From: Streptomyces novaecaesareae
GTDB lineage: Bacteria; Actinomycetota; Actinomycetes; Streptomycetales; Streptomycetaceae
Assembly (NCBI RefSeq): GCF_000716875.1
Contig: NZ_JNWQ01000099.1
Span: 1-23,764, forward strand
Direction of reading: 5' to 3'
Length of the DNA: 23,764 nt
This document shows, in pieces, positions 9,821 through 17,721 of this stretch. The stretch's first letter is position 1. Every line of letters begins with the position of its first letter. Below the pieces are notes generated by a model. The model searched no databases and had not been told where the DNA came from. It saw nothing but the letters and a program-made list of their open reading frames with translations. The position numbers were made by a program, and so were the translations under genes.

Positions 9821-10107
9821 ACCGACCGCCGGCGCGGCCGCGGATGCCCTGGGCGGTGGACCTGCCGCTCCCCCTCGTGGTGGTCCTCGGATCCGCCGTG
9901 GCGCTCACCGCCGCAGCGGTGGCGAACCTCCTCCTGACCGGGCTCACCCACGCGGGGACGGCCTCGGCCGTCCTCGTCGGCGCGGTCCTGCTCGCCGCCC
10001 TGGCACTGACCGCCCGCGGCACCTGGCGGCTCGGGTACCGGATCACGCCCTGGGTCACGGTGGCGACGCCGCTCGCAATGGCGCTGTCGGCCCTGCTGAC
10101 GGGCTGA
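9817..10107 (+). CDS. Small integral membrane protein B
   Basis: A 96-residue hydrophobic protein starting with GTG in the GTGA overlap with the preceding gene, which implies translational coupling; an ATG at 9844 is an alternative start. Three likely membrane segments lie at about 17-40, 46-66 and 75-94. The motif GTWRLGYRI before the last segment resembles RSWRSGYQF in protein A, and the order of segments is the same, so the two may be distant tandem paralogs. No known family is recognised. The 3' end lies 17 bases before the methyltransferase gene. Confidence 0.7.
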   Translation: MNRPPARPRMPWAVDLPLPLVVVLGSAVALTAAAVANLLLTGLTHAGTASAVLVGAVLLAALALTARGTWRLGYRITPWVTVATPLAMALSALLTG

Positions 10108-10124
10108 CCGGTCAGAATGACCTC

Positions 10125-11291
10125 GTGGACACCGAGAACCTCCAGCCCCTGCTGACCCCTGAAGGCCAGGCCCTGCTCGCCGAACTGCGCGAGTTCACGC
10201 CCGAGGAGGAGCTGGCGCTGGCCACCCGGCTGCGGCGGGAGCACCCGGCGGAGCTGGTGTCGGCGGCCTTCGGACAGGCGCGGCTGCGGCAGCGGGCGCG
10301 GGCGAAGTTCGGGGCCGACGCCGACCTGATGTACTTCACGCCCAACGGGGTCGAGCAGTCCACCCGGCGCAGCGTGGCCGAATGGCGGGCCCGGCGGTTC
10401 GCCGAGCTGGGCGTACGGCGGCTGGCGGACCTCTGCTGCGGCATCGGCGGGGACGTGCTGGCGCTGGCCCGGGCGGGCATCGAGGTGCTGGCCGTCGACA
10501 AGGACCCGGCGGCCTGCGCCGCCACCGCCGCGAACGCCGCCGCGCTGGGCCTGGCCGAGCTGGTCGAGGTGCGCTGCGCGGACGTCGCCGAGGTCGACGT
10601 CACCGGCTACGACGCGGTGTTCACCGACCCGGCCCGGCGCACCGCGCGCGGCCGGGTCTTCGACCCGGAGGCGTACGCGCCGCCGCTCTCCTGGGCGATC
10701 GAGGCCGGCCGTCGGACCCCGATCGGGGCGCTGAAGGTCGCGCCGGGCATCCCGCACGGGGCCGTCCCCGAGGACGCCGAGGCCGAGTGGGTCTCCGACC
10801 ACGGCGACGTCAAGGAGGCCGTGCTCTGGTTCGGCACCAGGGCCGCCCGCCCGCACCGCGCCACCCTGCTGCCGCAGGGCGCCAGCCTGGTCGGCGGCGA
10901 CCTGCCCGACCCGCCGGCCGGCCCGGTCGGGCGCTACCTGTACGAGCCGGACGGCGCGGTGATCCGGGCCCACCTGGTCGCCGAGGTCGCCGAGCAGGTA
11001 GGCGGCCGGCTGATCGACCCGAAGATCGCCTACCTGACCTCGGACGAGCTGGTCGCCACCCCGTACGCGCACGCCTTCGAGCTGACCGACGTGCTGCCGT
11101 TCCACATCAAGAAGCTGAAGGCCCTGCTGCGCGAGCGCGCGGTCGGCACGGTGGTGATCAAGAAGCGCGGAATGGCGATCACCCCGGAGGAGCTGCGCCG
11201 CCAGCTGAAGCCGTCCGGGCCGAACAGCGTCACGGTGATCCTCAGCCGCACCGACCACGGCCCGCTGATGATGCTGGGGCAGCCCGTCTGA
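10125..11291 (+). CDS. Class I SAM-dependent methyltransferase, THUMP-like
   Basis: A 388-residue cytoplasmic protein. The SAM-binding fold has motif I LADLCCGIGGD (100-110), the acidic motif II VLAVDKD with Asp125, and FTDPARR (166-172) where DPPY-type enzymes carry their catalytic motif. The C-terminal part, from about 300 (KIAYLTSDELVA to LSRTDHGPLMMLG), matches the THUMP-like domain of actinobacterial proteins. These features suggest RNA methylation, but the substrate is not established. GTG start with a weak ribosome binding site, 17 bases after membrane protein B, so it may be cotranscribed with that pair. Its stop is 3 bases from the stop of the convergent deacetylase gene. Confidence 0.9.
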   Translation: MDTENLQPLLTPEGQALLAELREFTPEEELALATRLRREHPAELVSAAFGQARLRQRARAKFGADADLMYFTPNGVEQSTRRSVAEWRARRFAELGVRRLADLCCGIGGDVLALARAGIEVLAVDKDPAACAATAANAAALGLAELVEVRCADVAEVDVTGYDAVFTDPARRTARGRVFDPEAYAPPLSWAIEAGRRTPIGALKVAPGIPHGAVPEDAEAEWVSDHGDVKEAVLWFGTRAARPHRATLLPQGASLVGGDLPDPPAGPVGRYLYEPDGAVIRAHLVAEVAEQVGGRLIDPKIAYLTSDELVATPYAHAFELTDVLPFHIKKLKALLRERAVGTVVIKKRGMAITPEELRRQLKPSGPNSVTVILSRTDHGPLMMLGQPV

Positions 11292-11294
11292 CCG

Positions 11295-12200
11295 CTACGA
11301 CGCGGGGGCCTGGATGTAGTCCTCCAGCCGGGCCACCGAGAAGCCCTGCTCCTGGATCCGGGCCAGCAGGTCGCCGAACATCTGGGTCATCGTCGCGCCC
11401 TTGAGCTCCTTGGGGCCGCGGAAATGCGCCAGGATGATGTCGCCGGGCTTCAGCTTCTTGTCCGCGGCCTGGTACTGCATGTCGTGGATCTGCATCGACT
11501 CGCGCCACAGCACGATCGCGCGCGGACCGCACTGCTGCACCGAGGTGTTGAGCATCGGGGTGTTGGCGCCGTCGCCGAACGGCGGGCGGAACAGCAGCGG
11601 GGCGGTGCCGTACTGCTGGGTGAGCGCGGCCTGGTCGTCGCAGACCTCGGACTTCTGCTTGTCCGCTGGCAGCTTGCTCATCACCGGGTGGTCCACGGTG
11701 TGGTTCTGGATGTGGTTGCCCAGCGCCTGGAGCGGCTTGAAGTACCCGTAGTCGTTCTTGACGATGTCCTTCGTCAGGAACATCGAGATCGGCACCTTGA
11801 GGTCGGTCAGCATCTCGACGAACTTCGGGTCCTTCTCGGCACCGTCGTCGATGGTGATGAAGACCACCTTGTCGGTCGTCTTCACCTCGCTGAACACCGG
11901 TACCGGGCCGGTCCGTTCGAGCTTGACGGGCTTGTCTGCGGGCGGCGCCGGGGCGGGGGCGAGCGGGGTGAGGTTCCACTTCGCCCAGGCCGCCGCGTTC
12001 GCGCCCGCCGGGGCGGGGGCGCCGGGGGTGGCGGCCGCACCGGTCGGGGCGGCTCCGGTCGGCTGGGGCGCGGCCGGCGCCGCCGTCGTGGCGGCCGGGG
12101 CGGCGCCGCCGCCGTTGTCGCCGCACGCGGTGGCGAAGGCCAGCAGGGCCAGTGCCCCCACCGCGTACGTCCTGGTCCTGCTCCGCCCGTTCCTGCTCAC
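11295..12200 (-). CDS. Polysaccharide deacetylase lipoprotein (NodB domain)
   Basis: A 301-residue exported protein. Signal peptide at 1-25 (basic NGRSRTRTY, hydrophobic core, ATAC) with Cys26 as the probable lipidation site, then an Ala/Pro/Thr/Gly-rich linker to about 90. The carbohydrate esterase family 4 domain follows: TIDDG (Asp118, Asp119), metal ligands in NHTVDHP (His167, His171), RPPFG (205-209) and ILAHF (His259). It probably deacetylates cell-wall glycan outside the membrane; the substrate is unknown. GTG start with GGGAG about 10 bases upstream. It follows the tsaD cluster on the same strand by 82 bases, so it may be read from that operon or from its own promoter. Confidence 0.92.
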   Translation of the reverse strand: MSRNGRSRTRTYAVGALALLAFATACGDNGGGAAPAATTAAPAAPQPTGAAPTGAAATPGAPAPAGANAAAWAKWNLTPLAPAPAPPADKPVKLERTGPVPVFSEVKTTDKVVFITIDDGAEKDPKFVEMLTDLKVPISMFLTKDIVKNDYGYFKPLQALGNHIQNHTVDHPVMSKLPADKQKSEVCDDQAALTQQYGTAPLLFRPPFGDGANTPMLNTSVQQCGPRAIVLWRESMQIHDMQYQAADKKLKPGDIILAHFRGPKELKGATMTQMFGDLLARIQEQGFSVARLEDYIQAPAS

Positions 12201-12282
12201 CGCACCGCGCTCCCGGTTCCCGTCCAGCCTGCTCTCAGCTATTGCACGGTAGCGGCTGGGGTCGCGGTTCCCGGCCGTGGCC

Positions 12283-12543
12283 TCATTCGGCGTGCTCGCT
12301 GGTGAAGGACCAGCGGTGCACCGGGCGGCCGAGCAGTTCGGCCGGCGGGTCGGGGAGCGGCACCGGCTCGCCGCTCCACCAGGTGATCAGCAGCACCCTC
12401 TCGCCCGGGGCGGAGAACAGTTCGAGGCGCTCCAGCCCGGCCGTGCCGCGCACCGCCGGCAGCGCCGTCTCCCGTGCCCAGGCGGCGAGTTCGGCCCCTC
12501 GGCCGTCCGCCGCCCGGGCCTCCCACATCGCGGCGACGGTCAT
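12283..12543 (-). CDS. Small ABM-like protein coupled to tsaD
   Basis: An 86-residue protein beginning [16 protein letters not shown]. Length, the beta-alpha-beta pattern and phrases such as [17 protein letters not shown] and RVLLITWW suggest the antibiotic biosynthesis monooxygenase/dimeric alpha-beta barrel fold. There is no recognisable active site, and oxygenase activity should not be assumed. Its ATG overlaps the tsaD stop (ATGA), so translation is probably coupled. Last gene of the tsaB-rimI-tsaD cluster. Confidence 0.8.
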   Translation of the reverse strand: MTVAAMWEARAADGRGAELAAWARETALPAVRGTAGLERLELFSAPGERVLLITWWSGEPVPLPDPPAELLGRPVHRWSFTSEHAE

Positions 12544-13646
12544 CCGGCGCTGCCGCCGAGGGCGTCGTAGGCCTGGCCGTGGACGTCGCCGTGCCCGAGG
12601 TCCGCGGCGGGCACGTGGACGTCGGTCACCGGCAGCGAGGAGTCGGCGGACAGGTCGAGGGCGGAGGGCGCGCGGTCGCGCCACACCATCTCGGCGCCCA
12701 GGGCCGCCACCATCGCGCCGTTGTCGGTGCACAGGCCCGGCCGGGGCACCCGCAGCCGGATGCCGGCCCGGTCGCAGCGCTGCTGGGCCATCTCGCGCAG
12801 CCGCGAGTTGGCCGCGACGCCGCCGCCGATCATCAGGTGGTCGACGCCGTTGTCCTTGCACGCCTTGACGGCCTTGCGGGTGAGCACGTCGGTGACCGCC
12901 TCCTGGAAGGACGCCGCCACGTCGGCGATCGGCACCTCCTCGCCGGCCCGGCGCTTGGCCTCCACCCAGCGGGCGACGGCGGTCTTCAGTCCGGAGAAGG
13001 AGAAGTCGTACTCCGGGTCGTTCCGGCCGCTCAGGCCGCGCGGGAAGGCGATCGCCTTCGGGTCGCCCTCGCGGGCCTTCCGGTCGACCACCGGGCCGCC
13101 GGGGAAGCCCAGGCCGAGCACCCGGGCGACCTTGTCGAAGGCCTCGCCGGCCGCGTCGTCGATGGTCGCGCCGAGCGGGCGGACGTCGGTGGTGATGTCC
13201 TCGCTGAGCAGCAGCGAGGAGTGCCCGCCGGAGACCAGCAGGGCCATCGTCGGCGAGGGCAGCCGGCCGTGCTCCAGCTGGTCGACGCAGATGTGCGAGG
13301 CGAGGTGGTTGACCCCGTACAACGGCTTGTCCAGCGCCCAGGCGTACGCCTTCGCGGCGCTGACGCCGACCAGCAGCGCGCCGGCCAGGCCGGGGCCGGC
13401 GGTGACGGCGATGCCGTCCAGGTCGCTGGCCTTGATCCCGGCGCTGTCCAGGGCGCGCTCGATGGTGGGGACCATCGCCTCCAGGTGCGCGCGGCTGGCG
13501 ATCTCCGGGACGACGCCGCCGAAGCGGGCGTGGTCGTTGACGCTGGACGCGACCGCGTCGGCCAGCAGCGTGGTGCCGCGCACGATGCCGACGCCGGTCT
13601 CGTCGCAGGAGGTCTCGATGCCGAGGACGAGCGGTTCGTCAGCCAT
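12540..13646 (-). CDS. tsaD: tRNA threonylcarbamoyladenosine transferase TsaD
   Basis: A 368-residue Kae1/Qri7/TsaD family protein of the ASKHA fold. It transfers threonylcarbamoyl from its adenylate to A37 of ANN-decoding tRNAs together with TsaB and TsaE. Seen: [14 protein letters not shown] (9-22), metal-binding H114-x3-H118, [11 protein letters not shown] (136-146), and the C-terminal [14 protein letters not shown] and TDNGAM motifs. ATG start with GAGGAC 8 bases upstream, overlapping the rimI end by 8 bases. An in-frame TTG 5 codons earlier is less likely. Cluster order tsaB-rimI-tsaD is conserved in actinobacteria. Confidence 0.97.
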   Translation of the reverse strand: MADEPLVLGIETSCDETGVGIVRGTTLLADAVASSVNDHARFGGVVPEIASRAHLEAMVPTIERALDSAGIKASDLDGIAVTAGPGLAGALLVGVSAAKAYAWALDKPLYGVNHLASHICVDQLEHGRLPSPTMALLVSGGHSSLLLSEDITTDVRPLGATIDDAAGEAFDKVARVLGLGFPGGPVVDRKAREGDPKAIAFPRGLSGRNDPEYDFSFSGLKTAVARWVEAKRRAGEEVPIADVAASFQEAVTDVLTRKAVKACKDNGVDHLMIGGGVAANSRLREMAQQRCDRAGIRLRVPRPGLCTDNGAMVAALGAEMVWRDRAPSALDLSADSSLPVTDVHVPAADLGHGDVHGQAYDALGGSAG

Positions 13647-14154
13647 GGCGGGTGTCCTCAATGTCCTTCGGGTCAGTGCTGTCAGTGCTGGGGTGGTCGA
13701 GGCGCATCACCAGCGCGTCGACGTTGGCGGGCTGGTAGTAGCCGCGCCGGATGCCCACCGGTTCGAAGCCGTGGCGCTCGTACAGCCGCTGGGCGCGCGG
13801 GTTGTCCACCCGCACCTCCAGCAGCAGCTCGGCGCAGCCGCGCCGGGCGGACTCCCGGATCAGGTCGGTGAGCAGCGCCGTGCCGAGGCCGGCGCCCTGG
13901 TGGCGGTCGTCGACGGCGATGGTCTGGACGTCGCCCTCGCCGGCGATCGCCATCAGTCCGGCGTAGCCGACGATCGCGCCGTCCGCGGCGGTGGCGACGG
14001 TGTAGTGGCGGGTACCGCCGGAGTGGGCCTCGGCCAGCTCGGACCAGAACATCCCGGTGGACCAGGCGTCCTCGGGGAAGAGCCTCTGCTCCAGTTCCAT
14101 CACCGGCGCGATGTCCCACCAGCGCATCGGGCGCAGGGTGGTGCCGTGGTTCAC
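13639..14154 (-). CDS. rimI: Ribosomal protein N-acetyltransferase RimI
   Basis: A 171-residue GNAT acetyltransferase. The acetyl-CoA pyrophosphate-binding loop is R84-H-Q-G-A-G-L-G91, with [20 protein letters not shown] (111-130) following. RimI acetylates the N terminus of ribosomal protein S18, and related enzymes have wider N-terminal substrates. GTG start inside the stop of tsaB (GTGA overlap) with AAGGCGG upstream. Its tail beyond the GNAT fold (about 152-171) is hydrophilic and overlaps the tsaD start. Confidence 0.94.
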   Translation of the reverse strand: MNHGTTLRPMRWWDIAPVMELEQRLFPEDAWSTGMFWSELAEAHSGGTRHYTVATAADGAIVGYAGLMAIAGEGDVQTIAVDDRHQGAGLGTALLTDLIRESARRGCAELLLEVRVDNPRAQRLYERHGFEPVGIRRGYYQPANVDALVMRLDHPSTDSTDPKDIEDTRHG

Positions 14155-14807
14155 GCCGGGAGCACCGCCTTGTAGCCCGCCGGGACCTGGGCGTCGGGAC
14201 GCCGCAGGTACAGCGGGACGTTCGGCAGCAGCTCGCGCCCGGCGGCCAGCTCGGCGGCGGCGAAGCCGGCCAGGGCGCCGGCCGACACGTGCTCGGGGCC
14301 GTGCGCGCCCGGGAAGGCGTCGGGGTAGAGCAGCGCGCCGGCGCCGACGGAACGCTTCTGCGGGGTCAGCTCGGCCGGGCGGTCCACGCTCGGGCCCTCG
14401 GTGCGGCGGCCCTCGGCGTCGTACGAGGCCCAGTAGACCTCCTTGCGGCGCGCGTCCGTGGCGACCGTGAACGGCTGCCCGGCCAGGCCCTCGGCGCGGG
14501 CCTGGAAGGCGATCGCGTCCAGGGTGCAGACGCCGTACACCGGCAGCCCGAGGGCGTGACCGAGCGCGGCGGCGGTCACCAGGCCGACCCGCAGGCCGGT
14601 GTACGGGCCCGGGCCGACGCCGACCGCGATCCCGGTCAGCCGGTGCTTGTCCACCCCGGCCGTCCGCAGGACCCCGTCGATCGCGGGCAGCAACAGTTCG
14701 CCGTGGCGCCGGGCATCGACCTGGTGGGTCTCGGCCAGGACGGCGGTGCCGTCGTGGACGGCGGCGGTGACGGCGGGGGTAGCGGTGTCGAACGCGAGCA
14801 GCAGCAC
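14151..14807 (-). CDS. tsaB: tRNA t6A biosynthesis protein TsaB
   Basis: A 218-residue TsaD paralog, the scaffold of the TsaBDE complex. Seen: LLLAFDTATPAVTAAV (2-17) and GVGPGPYTGLRVGL (63-76), both family hallmarks; it lacks the H-x3-H metal site, as expected. GTG start without a ribosome binding site; instead TAACCT lies 6 bases upstream and may be a -10 box for a leaderless message. First gene of the tsaB-rimI-tsaD cluster. Divergent from the membrane-anchored protein gene. Confidence 0.95.
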   Translation of the reverse strand: MLLLAFDTATPAVTAAVHDGTAVLAETHQVDARRHGELLLPAIDGVLRTAGVDKHRLTGIAVGVGPGPYTGLRVGLVTAAALGHALGLPVYGVCTLDAIAFQARAEGLAGQPFTVATDARRKEVYWASYDAEGRRTEGPSVDRPAELTPQKRSVGAGALLYPDAFPGAHGPEHVSAGALAGFAAAELAAGRELLPNVPLYLRRPDAQVPAGYKAVLPA

Positions 14808-14951
14808 GGGTCAAGGTTAGACCGACGTTGAGCCGACCGGCCGATCGGCAAGGTGTACCCCTCGGGAACACACATCCGAGGCGCTGCGACCCGGCCGGAC
14901 GGACCTGGCACGATGGGGCGGTACGAAAAGGGACGGCGGCGGGAGCAGCAC

Positions 14952-15530
14952 GTGGCGAAGATGGGTCCTGGAGTTGTGGTCACGGGGCTGACCCTGGGGG
15001 CCCTGGCGGTGGTGAGCCTGCTGGCCTTCCAGGCCAACGGCGCCCAGGACCGGGCGGGCGGCGCCAAACCCACCGCCGCCACCACCACGACGACCGGCAC
15101 GGCGCCCGCCGTGGCGCCGAGCGCCTCGGCCACCCCGACCGTCCCGCCGCTGCCGGCCACCTCGGGCACCGGCACCCGGGTCGTCTACTCGGTCGGCAGC
15201 CACTACGTCTGGCTGGTCGACCCGAGGAAGAACCCGCAGGTCGCGGCCGCCTTCCCGGTCGCCCCGGGCACGGTCGAGCCCGCCCCGGGCAACTACGCGG
15301 TGTACAGCCGCACCGCCACCACCACGGGGACGGACGGCCGGCAGATCGAGCACGTGGTGCGCTTCGCCCAGCAGAACGGCGTGGTGTTCGGCTTCAGCGC
15401 GGCCGTGGACGGCGCGACGCCGACCGCCGACCCGAAGACCAAGACCGGCGGCATCCGCAGCGGCCGCGCCGAGGGCCAGCTGCTCTGGGACTTCGCACCG
15501 AAGGACACCAAGGTGATCGTGGTCGCCTAG
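14952..15530 (+). CDS. Membrane-anchored secreted protein, unknown function
   Basis: A protein of 192 residues from the GTG at 14952, chosen because GGGAG ends 6 bases upstream. An ATG at 14913 would add 13 residues (a basic, Arg-rich stretch) and is a real alternative. One hydrophobic segment near the N terminus (VVVTGLTLGALAVVSLLAF) is not followed by a lipobox Cys, so it is a signal anchor or a cleaved signal. Then comes a Thr/Ala/Pro linker and a soluble domain from about VVYSVGSHYVWLVD to the end, presumably outside the cell. I recognise no family. It stands between tsaB and the small iron-box gene, transcribed against both. Confidence 0.85.
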   Translation: MAKMGPGVVVTGLTLGALAVVSLLAFQANGAQDRAGGAKPTAATTTTTGTAPAVAPSASATPTVPPLPATSGTGTRVVYSVGSHYVWLVDPRKNPQVAAAFPVAPGTVEPAPGNYAVYSRTATTTGTDGRQIEHVVRFAQQNGVVFGFSAAVDGATPTADPKTKTGGIRSGRAEGQLLWDFAPKDTKVIVVA

Positions 15531-15569
15531 CACAGGCCCTGTGGCCTGAGGCCTGCGGCCTGTGGTCTG
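15531..15569. repeat. 7-bp tandem repeat and hairpin between convergent genes
   Basis: Four copies of a GGCCTG-type heptamer run from 15542 to 15569. CACAGGCC (15531-15538) can pair with GGCCTGTG (15557-15564), with an inner GGCCT-G-AGGCC. It directly follows the 15530 stop and faces the 15577 stop, so it may act as a two-way terminator. Confidence 0.5.
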
Positions 15570-15576
15570 AGACGGC

Positions 15577-15771
15577 TCACGCGGCCCGGGGTGTCTCCGT
15601 CCCGGGCTCCTCGGCCTGCCTCGGCTTCGGCTCGGGCGGGGTGGACACCGCCTCGGCGGCCGCGCAGGCGGCCAGCAGCGCCCGCATCGGCTCCCCCGGA
15701 GTGCGGTGCGCGGACTCTCCGGCCCCGGCGGCGCGGACGGCGCGCTCCGGGGCGGGGGTGGTGCTCGACAT
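15577..15771 (-). CDS. Small hypothetical protein behind an iron-box-like site
   Basis: A 64-residue protein. ATG start with GGGAGG 4 bases upstream, the clearest ribosome binding site in this part of the window, supports its reality. The flanks are disordered (Ala, Pro, Glu, Thr), around a short helical core MRALLAACAAAEAVSTPP (29-46) with a single Cys36. No signal peptide or known domain. I have a vague memory of similar small proteins in other streptomycetes but cannot name a family. A palindrome resembling the DmdR/IdeR iron box lies just upstream, so iron-responsive expression is an inference. Confidence 0.72.
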   Translation of the reverse strand: MSSTTPAPERAVRAAGAGESAHRTPGEPMRALLAACAAAEAVSTPPEPKPRQAEEPGTETPRAA

Positions 15772-15783
15772 GGAGCCTCCCTA

Positions 15784-15799
15784 GTTAGGCAGACCTAAC
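15784..15799. promoter_or_regulatory. Iron-box-like palindrome
   Basis: GTTAGG-CAGA-CCTAAC, perfect 6-bp arms. It matches the inner 14 bases of the IdeR/DmdR consensus (TTAGG, 4 bases, CCTAA) except in the spacer, but the outer TTAGG half is absent, giving about 13 of 19 matches. It ends 12 bases before the ATG of the small gene. Confidence 0.5.
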
Positions 15800-15842
15800 C
15801 GCAGCACCCATCCCACCACGCCCGGCACCCCGCCCGCAACAT

Positions 15843-15865
15843 CTTCCCGACAGCCTGTCGGGAAG
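15843..15865 (-). terminator. Perfect 23-bp palindrome after tsaE
   Basis: CTTCCCGACAG and CTGTCGGGAAG flank a single central base. It starts 13 bases past the tsaE stop, so it most likely terminates the tsaE transcript, with ATGTTG following. A protein-binding operator is an alternative because the symmetry is complete. Confidence 0.6.
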
Positions 15866-15878
15866 TCGAGACGGCCCG

Positions 15879-16376
15879 CTACGCCAGCTCCGCCAGCTCC
15901 ACGCCCGCCCAGCGCGGGCCGATGCCGGTCAGCAGCACCCGGCGCGGGTCGTGGTCGTCCCCGACGGCGGTGTCGCCCAGGGCGCGCTCGATCCGGACCT
16001 CCAGCCGGTCCTCGGACAGCCGCTCGACCTTGCCCTCGCCCCACTCGACGACGACCACCGACTCCGGCAGCGAGACGTCCAGGTCGAGGTCCTCCATCTC
16101 GTCCAGGTCCCCGCCCAGCCGGTACGCGTCCACGTGCACCAGCGACGGGCCCCCGACCAGCGAGGGGTGCACCCGGGCGATCACGAAGGTCGGCGAGGTC
16201 ACCGCCCCGCGGACCTGCAGCCCCTCCCCCAGGCCCCGGGTCAGCGTGGTCTTCCCCGCCCCCAGCTCGCCGGAGAGCAGCACCAGGTCCCCCGGCCGCA
16301 GCAGCGCGGCCAGCTCCCGGCCGAGCCGGCCCATCCGCTCCGGGGTGGGGACGGTGAGAGTGGCGTGCGAGCCCAT
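15879..16376 (-). CDS. tsaE: t6A biosynthesis ATPase TsaE
   Basis: A 165-residue P-loop ATPase that cycles the TsaB-TsaD complex in t6A synthesis. Walker A is G36-ELGAGKT-T44; SPTFVIARVH (61-70) is the family switch-like segment; HVDAYRL (81-87) and VVEWGEG (109-115) match the conserved HxDxYR and EWxE motifs. ATG chosen at MGSHATLTV with AAGGG about 11 bases upstream; a GTG 14 codons earlier is possible. It follows the hydrolase gene by 118 bases and may belong to the alr operon. It is separated from tsaB-rimI-tsaD by two unrelated genes. Confidence 0.95.
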   Translation of the reverse strand: MGSHATLTVPTPERMGRLGRELAALLRPGDLVLLSGELGAGKTTLTRGLGEGLQVRGAVTSPTFVIARVHPSLVGGPSLVHVDAYRLGGDLDEMEDLDLDVSLPESVVVVEWGEGKVERLSEDRLEVRIERALGDTAVGDDHDPRRVLLTGIGPRWAGVELAELA

Positions 16377-16494
16377 GCGCGTGTCTTGCCCTTCGGTCCG
16401 TACCGGCGCGCCGACCACCGGCCGCCACCGCTACCGTGCCACATCGCCGCCCCCGGATGCGTCGGACGGGCACCGGGCGGACAGGGGGCGGGCG

Positions 16495-17721
16495 TCAGAC
16501 GGGCTCCGGGGCCGCCTCGGCGGCCTGCTCCCGGGCCAGGTCGAGGACGGCCGCGGGCAGCGGCGCGGCCCCGGCGAAGTCGGCGGCCCGGCGCAGCAGC
16601 AACGCCAGCTCGCGATCGACCAGCTCCGGCCGCTCCAGCATCACCAGGTGCCCGGCGCCCTCGGCCAGGACCAGCTCGGCCCCTGGCAGCCGCTCGGCCA
16701 TCGCCTCGCTGTGCGCCGAGGGCGTCAGCAGGTCCTTCGTCCCGGCCAGCACCAGGGCCGGCAGACCGCGCAGGGCGGCCAGCGCCTCGTACTTCTCGTG
16801 CACGCCGAACACCGGGTAGAACTCGGCGACCACGTCGATCGGGGTGGCGTCCAGCAGCTGCTCGGCGAAGCGCACCACACCGGGGTCGACGTCCCGGCTC
16901 CCGAAGGAGAACCTGCGGTAGAAGACGGAGGTCACGTCCGCGCCCAGCCGCCTGGTCGCCTCCACCAGGTCCACCTGGCGGCCCAGCAGCTTCACCACCC
17001 CGGGCGCGACCTTCTTGAACAGCTTCGCCCCGGCCTTCGGCAGGCCGAGGCTCACGTCGTTCCAGCCGCCCGCGAGCGTGCCGATCAGGGCGACGCCGAC
17101 GACGCGCTCCCGGAACAGCTCCGGGTGCTGGTCGGCCAGCGCCATCACCGTCATGCCGCCCATCGAGTGGCCCACCAGCACCAGCGGCCCGGTCGGCGCC
17201 ACGGCGTCGATCACCGCCTTGAGGTCGCCGCCCAGCTGGTCGATGCCGGCCGGCTCGCCCGCCAGGTACGAGCGGGAGCGCTCGGAGCGGCCGTGGCTGC
17301 GCTGGTCCCAGAAGACCAGCCGCATGCCCTCGCGCAGGGCGGCCCGCTGGAAGTGCCAGCTGTCCTGGTTGAGGCAGTAGCCGTGGCAGAACACCACGGT
17401 CAGCGGCTCGGGGCTGCCGTCCGGCATGTCCCAGCCGGTGCCGTCCAGTTCGACGTACAGCTCGGTGCCGTCCGGTGCGGCCACCGTCCTCGGGCGGCCG
17501 CGCAGCGAGCCGTACGGGGCGCTGGCGTCCAGCTCGGCCCTGGCCCGGCGGCGCATCGCCCGGCCGACGGTCAGCCGTTCGATCGCCACCCCAGCGGCCG
17601 CGCCGGCCGCCAGCACACCGACCGAGATCCCGATCACGCCCGCCCGGCTCACCCCGGAGGCGGCGTCGGCCACCTTGGCCACCGCCGCGACCGCGCCGTC
17701 CCCGGCCGGTGCGTCGGTCAT
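16495..17721 (-). CDS. Alpha/beta hydrolase with N-terminal membrane segment
   Basis: A 408-residue hydrolase. A hydrophobic helix at about 28-46 (GVIGISVGVLAAGAAAGVA) probably anchors or exports it. The alpha/beta fold starts at about 85 with the oxyanion motif FCHGYC (111-116). The triad is Ser186 in GHSMGG, Asp330 in GTKD and His358 in GAGHL. Esterase, lipase or haloperoxidase-like chemistry is possible; the substrate is unknown. Its ATG overlaps the alr stop (ATGA) and GAGGGG lies about 10 bases upstream, so it is translated with alr. Confidence 0.93.
   Translation of the reverse strand: MTDAPAGDGAVAAVAKVADAASGVSRAGVIGISVGVLAAGAAAGVAIERLTVGRAMRRRARAELDASAPYGSLRGRPRTVAAPDGTELYVELDGTGWDMPDGSPEPLTVVFCHGYCLNQDSWHFQRAALREGMRLVFWDQRSHGRSERSRSYLAGEPAGIDQLGGDLKAVIDAVAPTGPLVLVGHSMGGMTVMALADQHPELFRERVVGVALIGTLAGGWNDVSLGLPKAGAKLFKKVAPGVVKLLGRQVDLVEATRRLGADVTSVFYRRFSFGSRDVDPGVVRFAEQLLDATPIDVVAEFYPVFGVHEKYEALAALRGLPALVLAGTKDLLTPSAHSEAMAERLPGAELVLAEGAGHLVMLERPELVDRELALLLRRAADFAGAAPLPAAVLDLAREQAAEAAPEPV

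Noticed and set aside
9522..11258. Minus-strand frame of 578 codons opposite the methyltransferase
   Set aside because: It spans several real plus-strand genes and the palindrome-controlled pair; composition is that of a complement frame.
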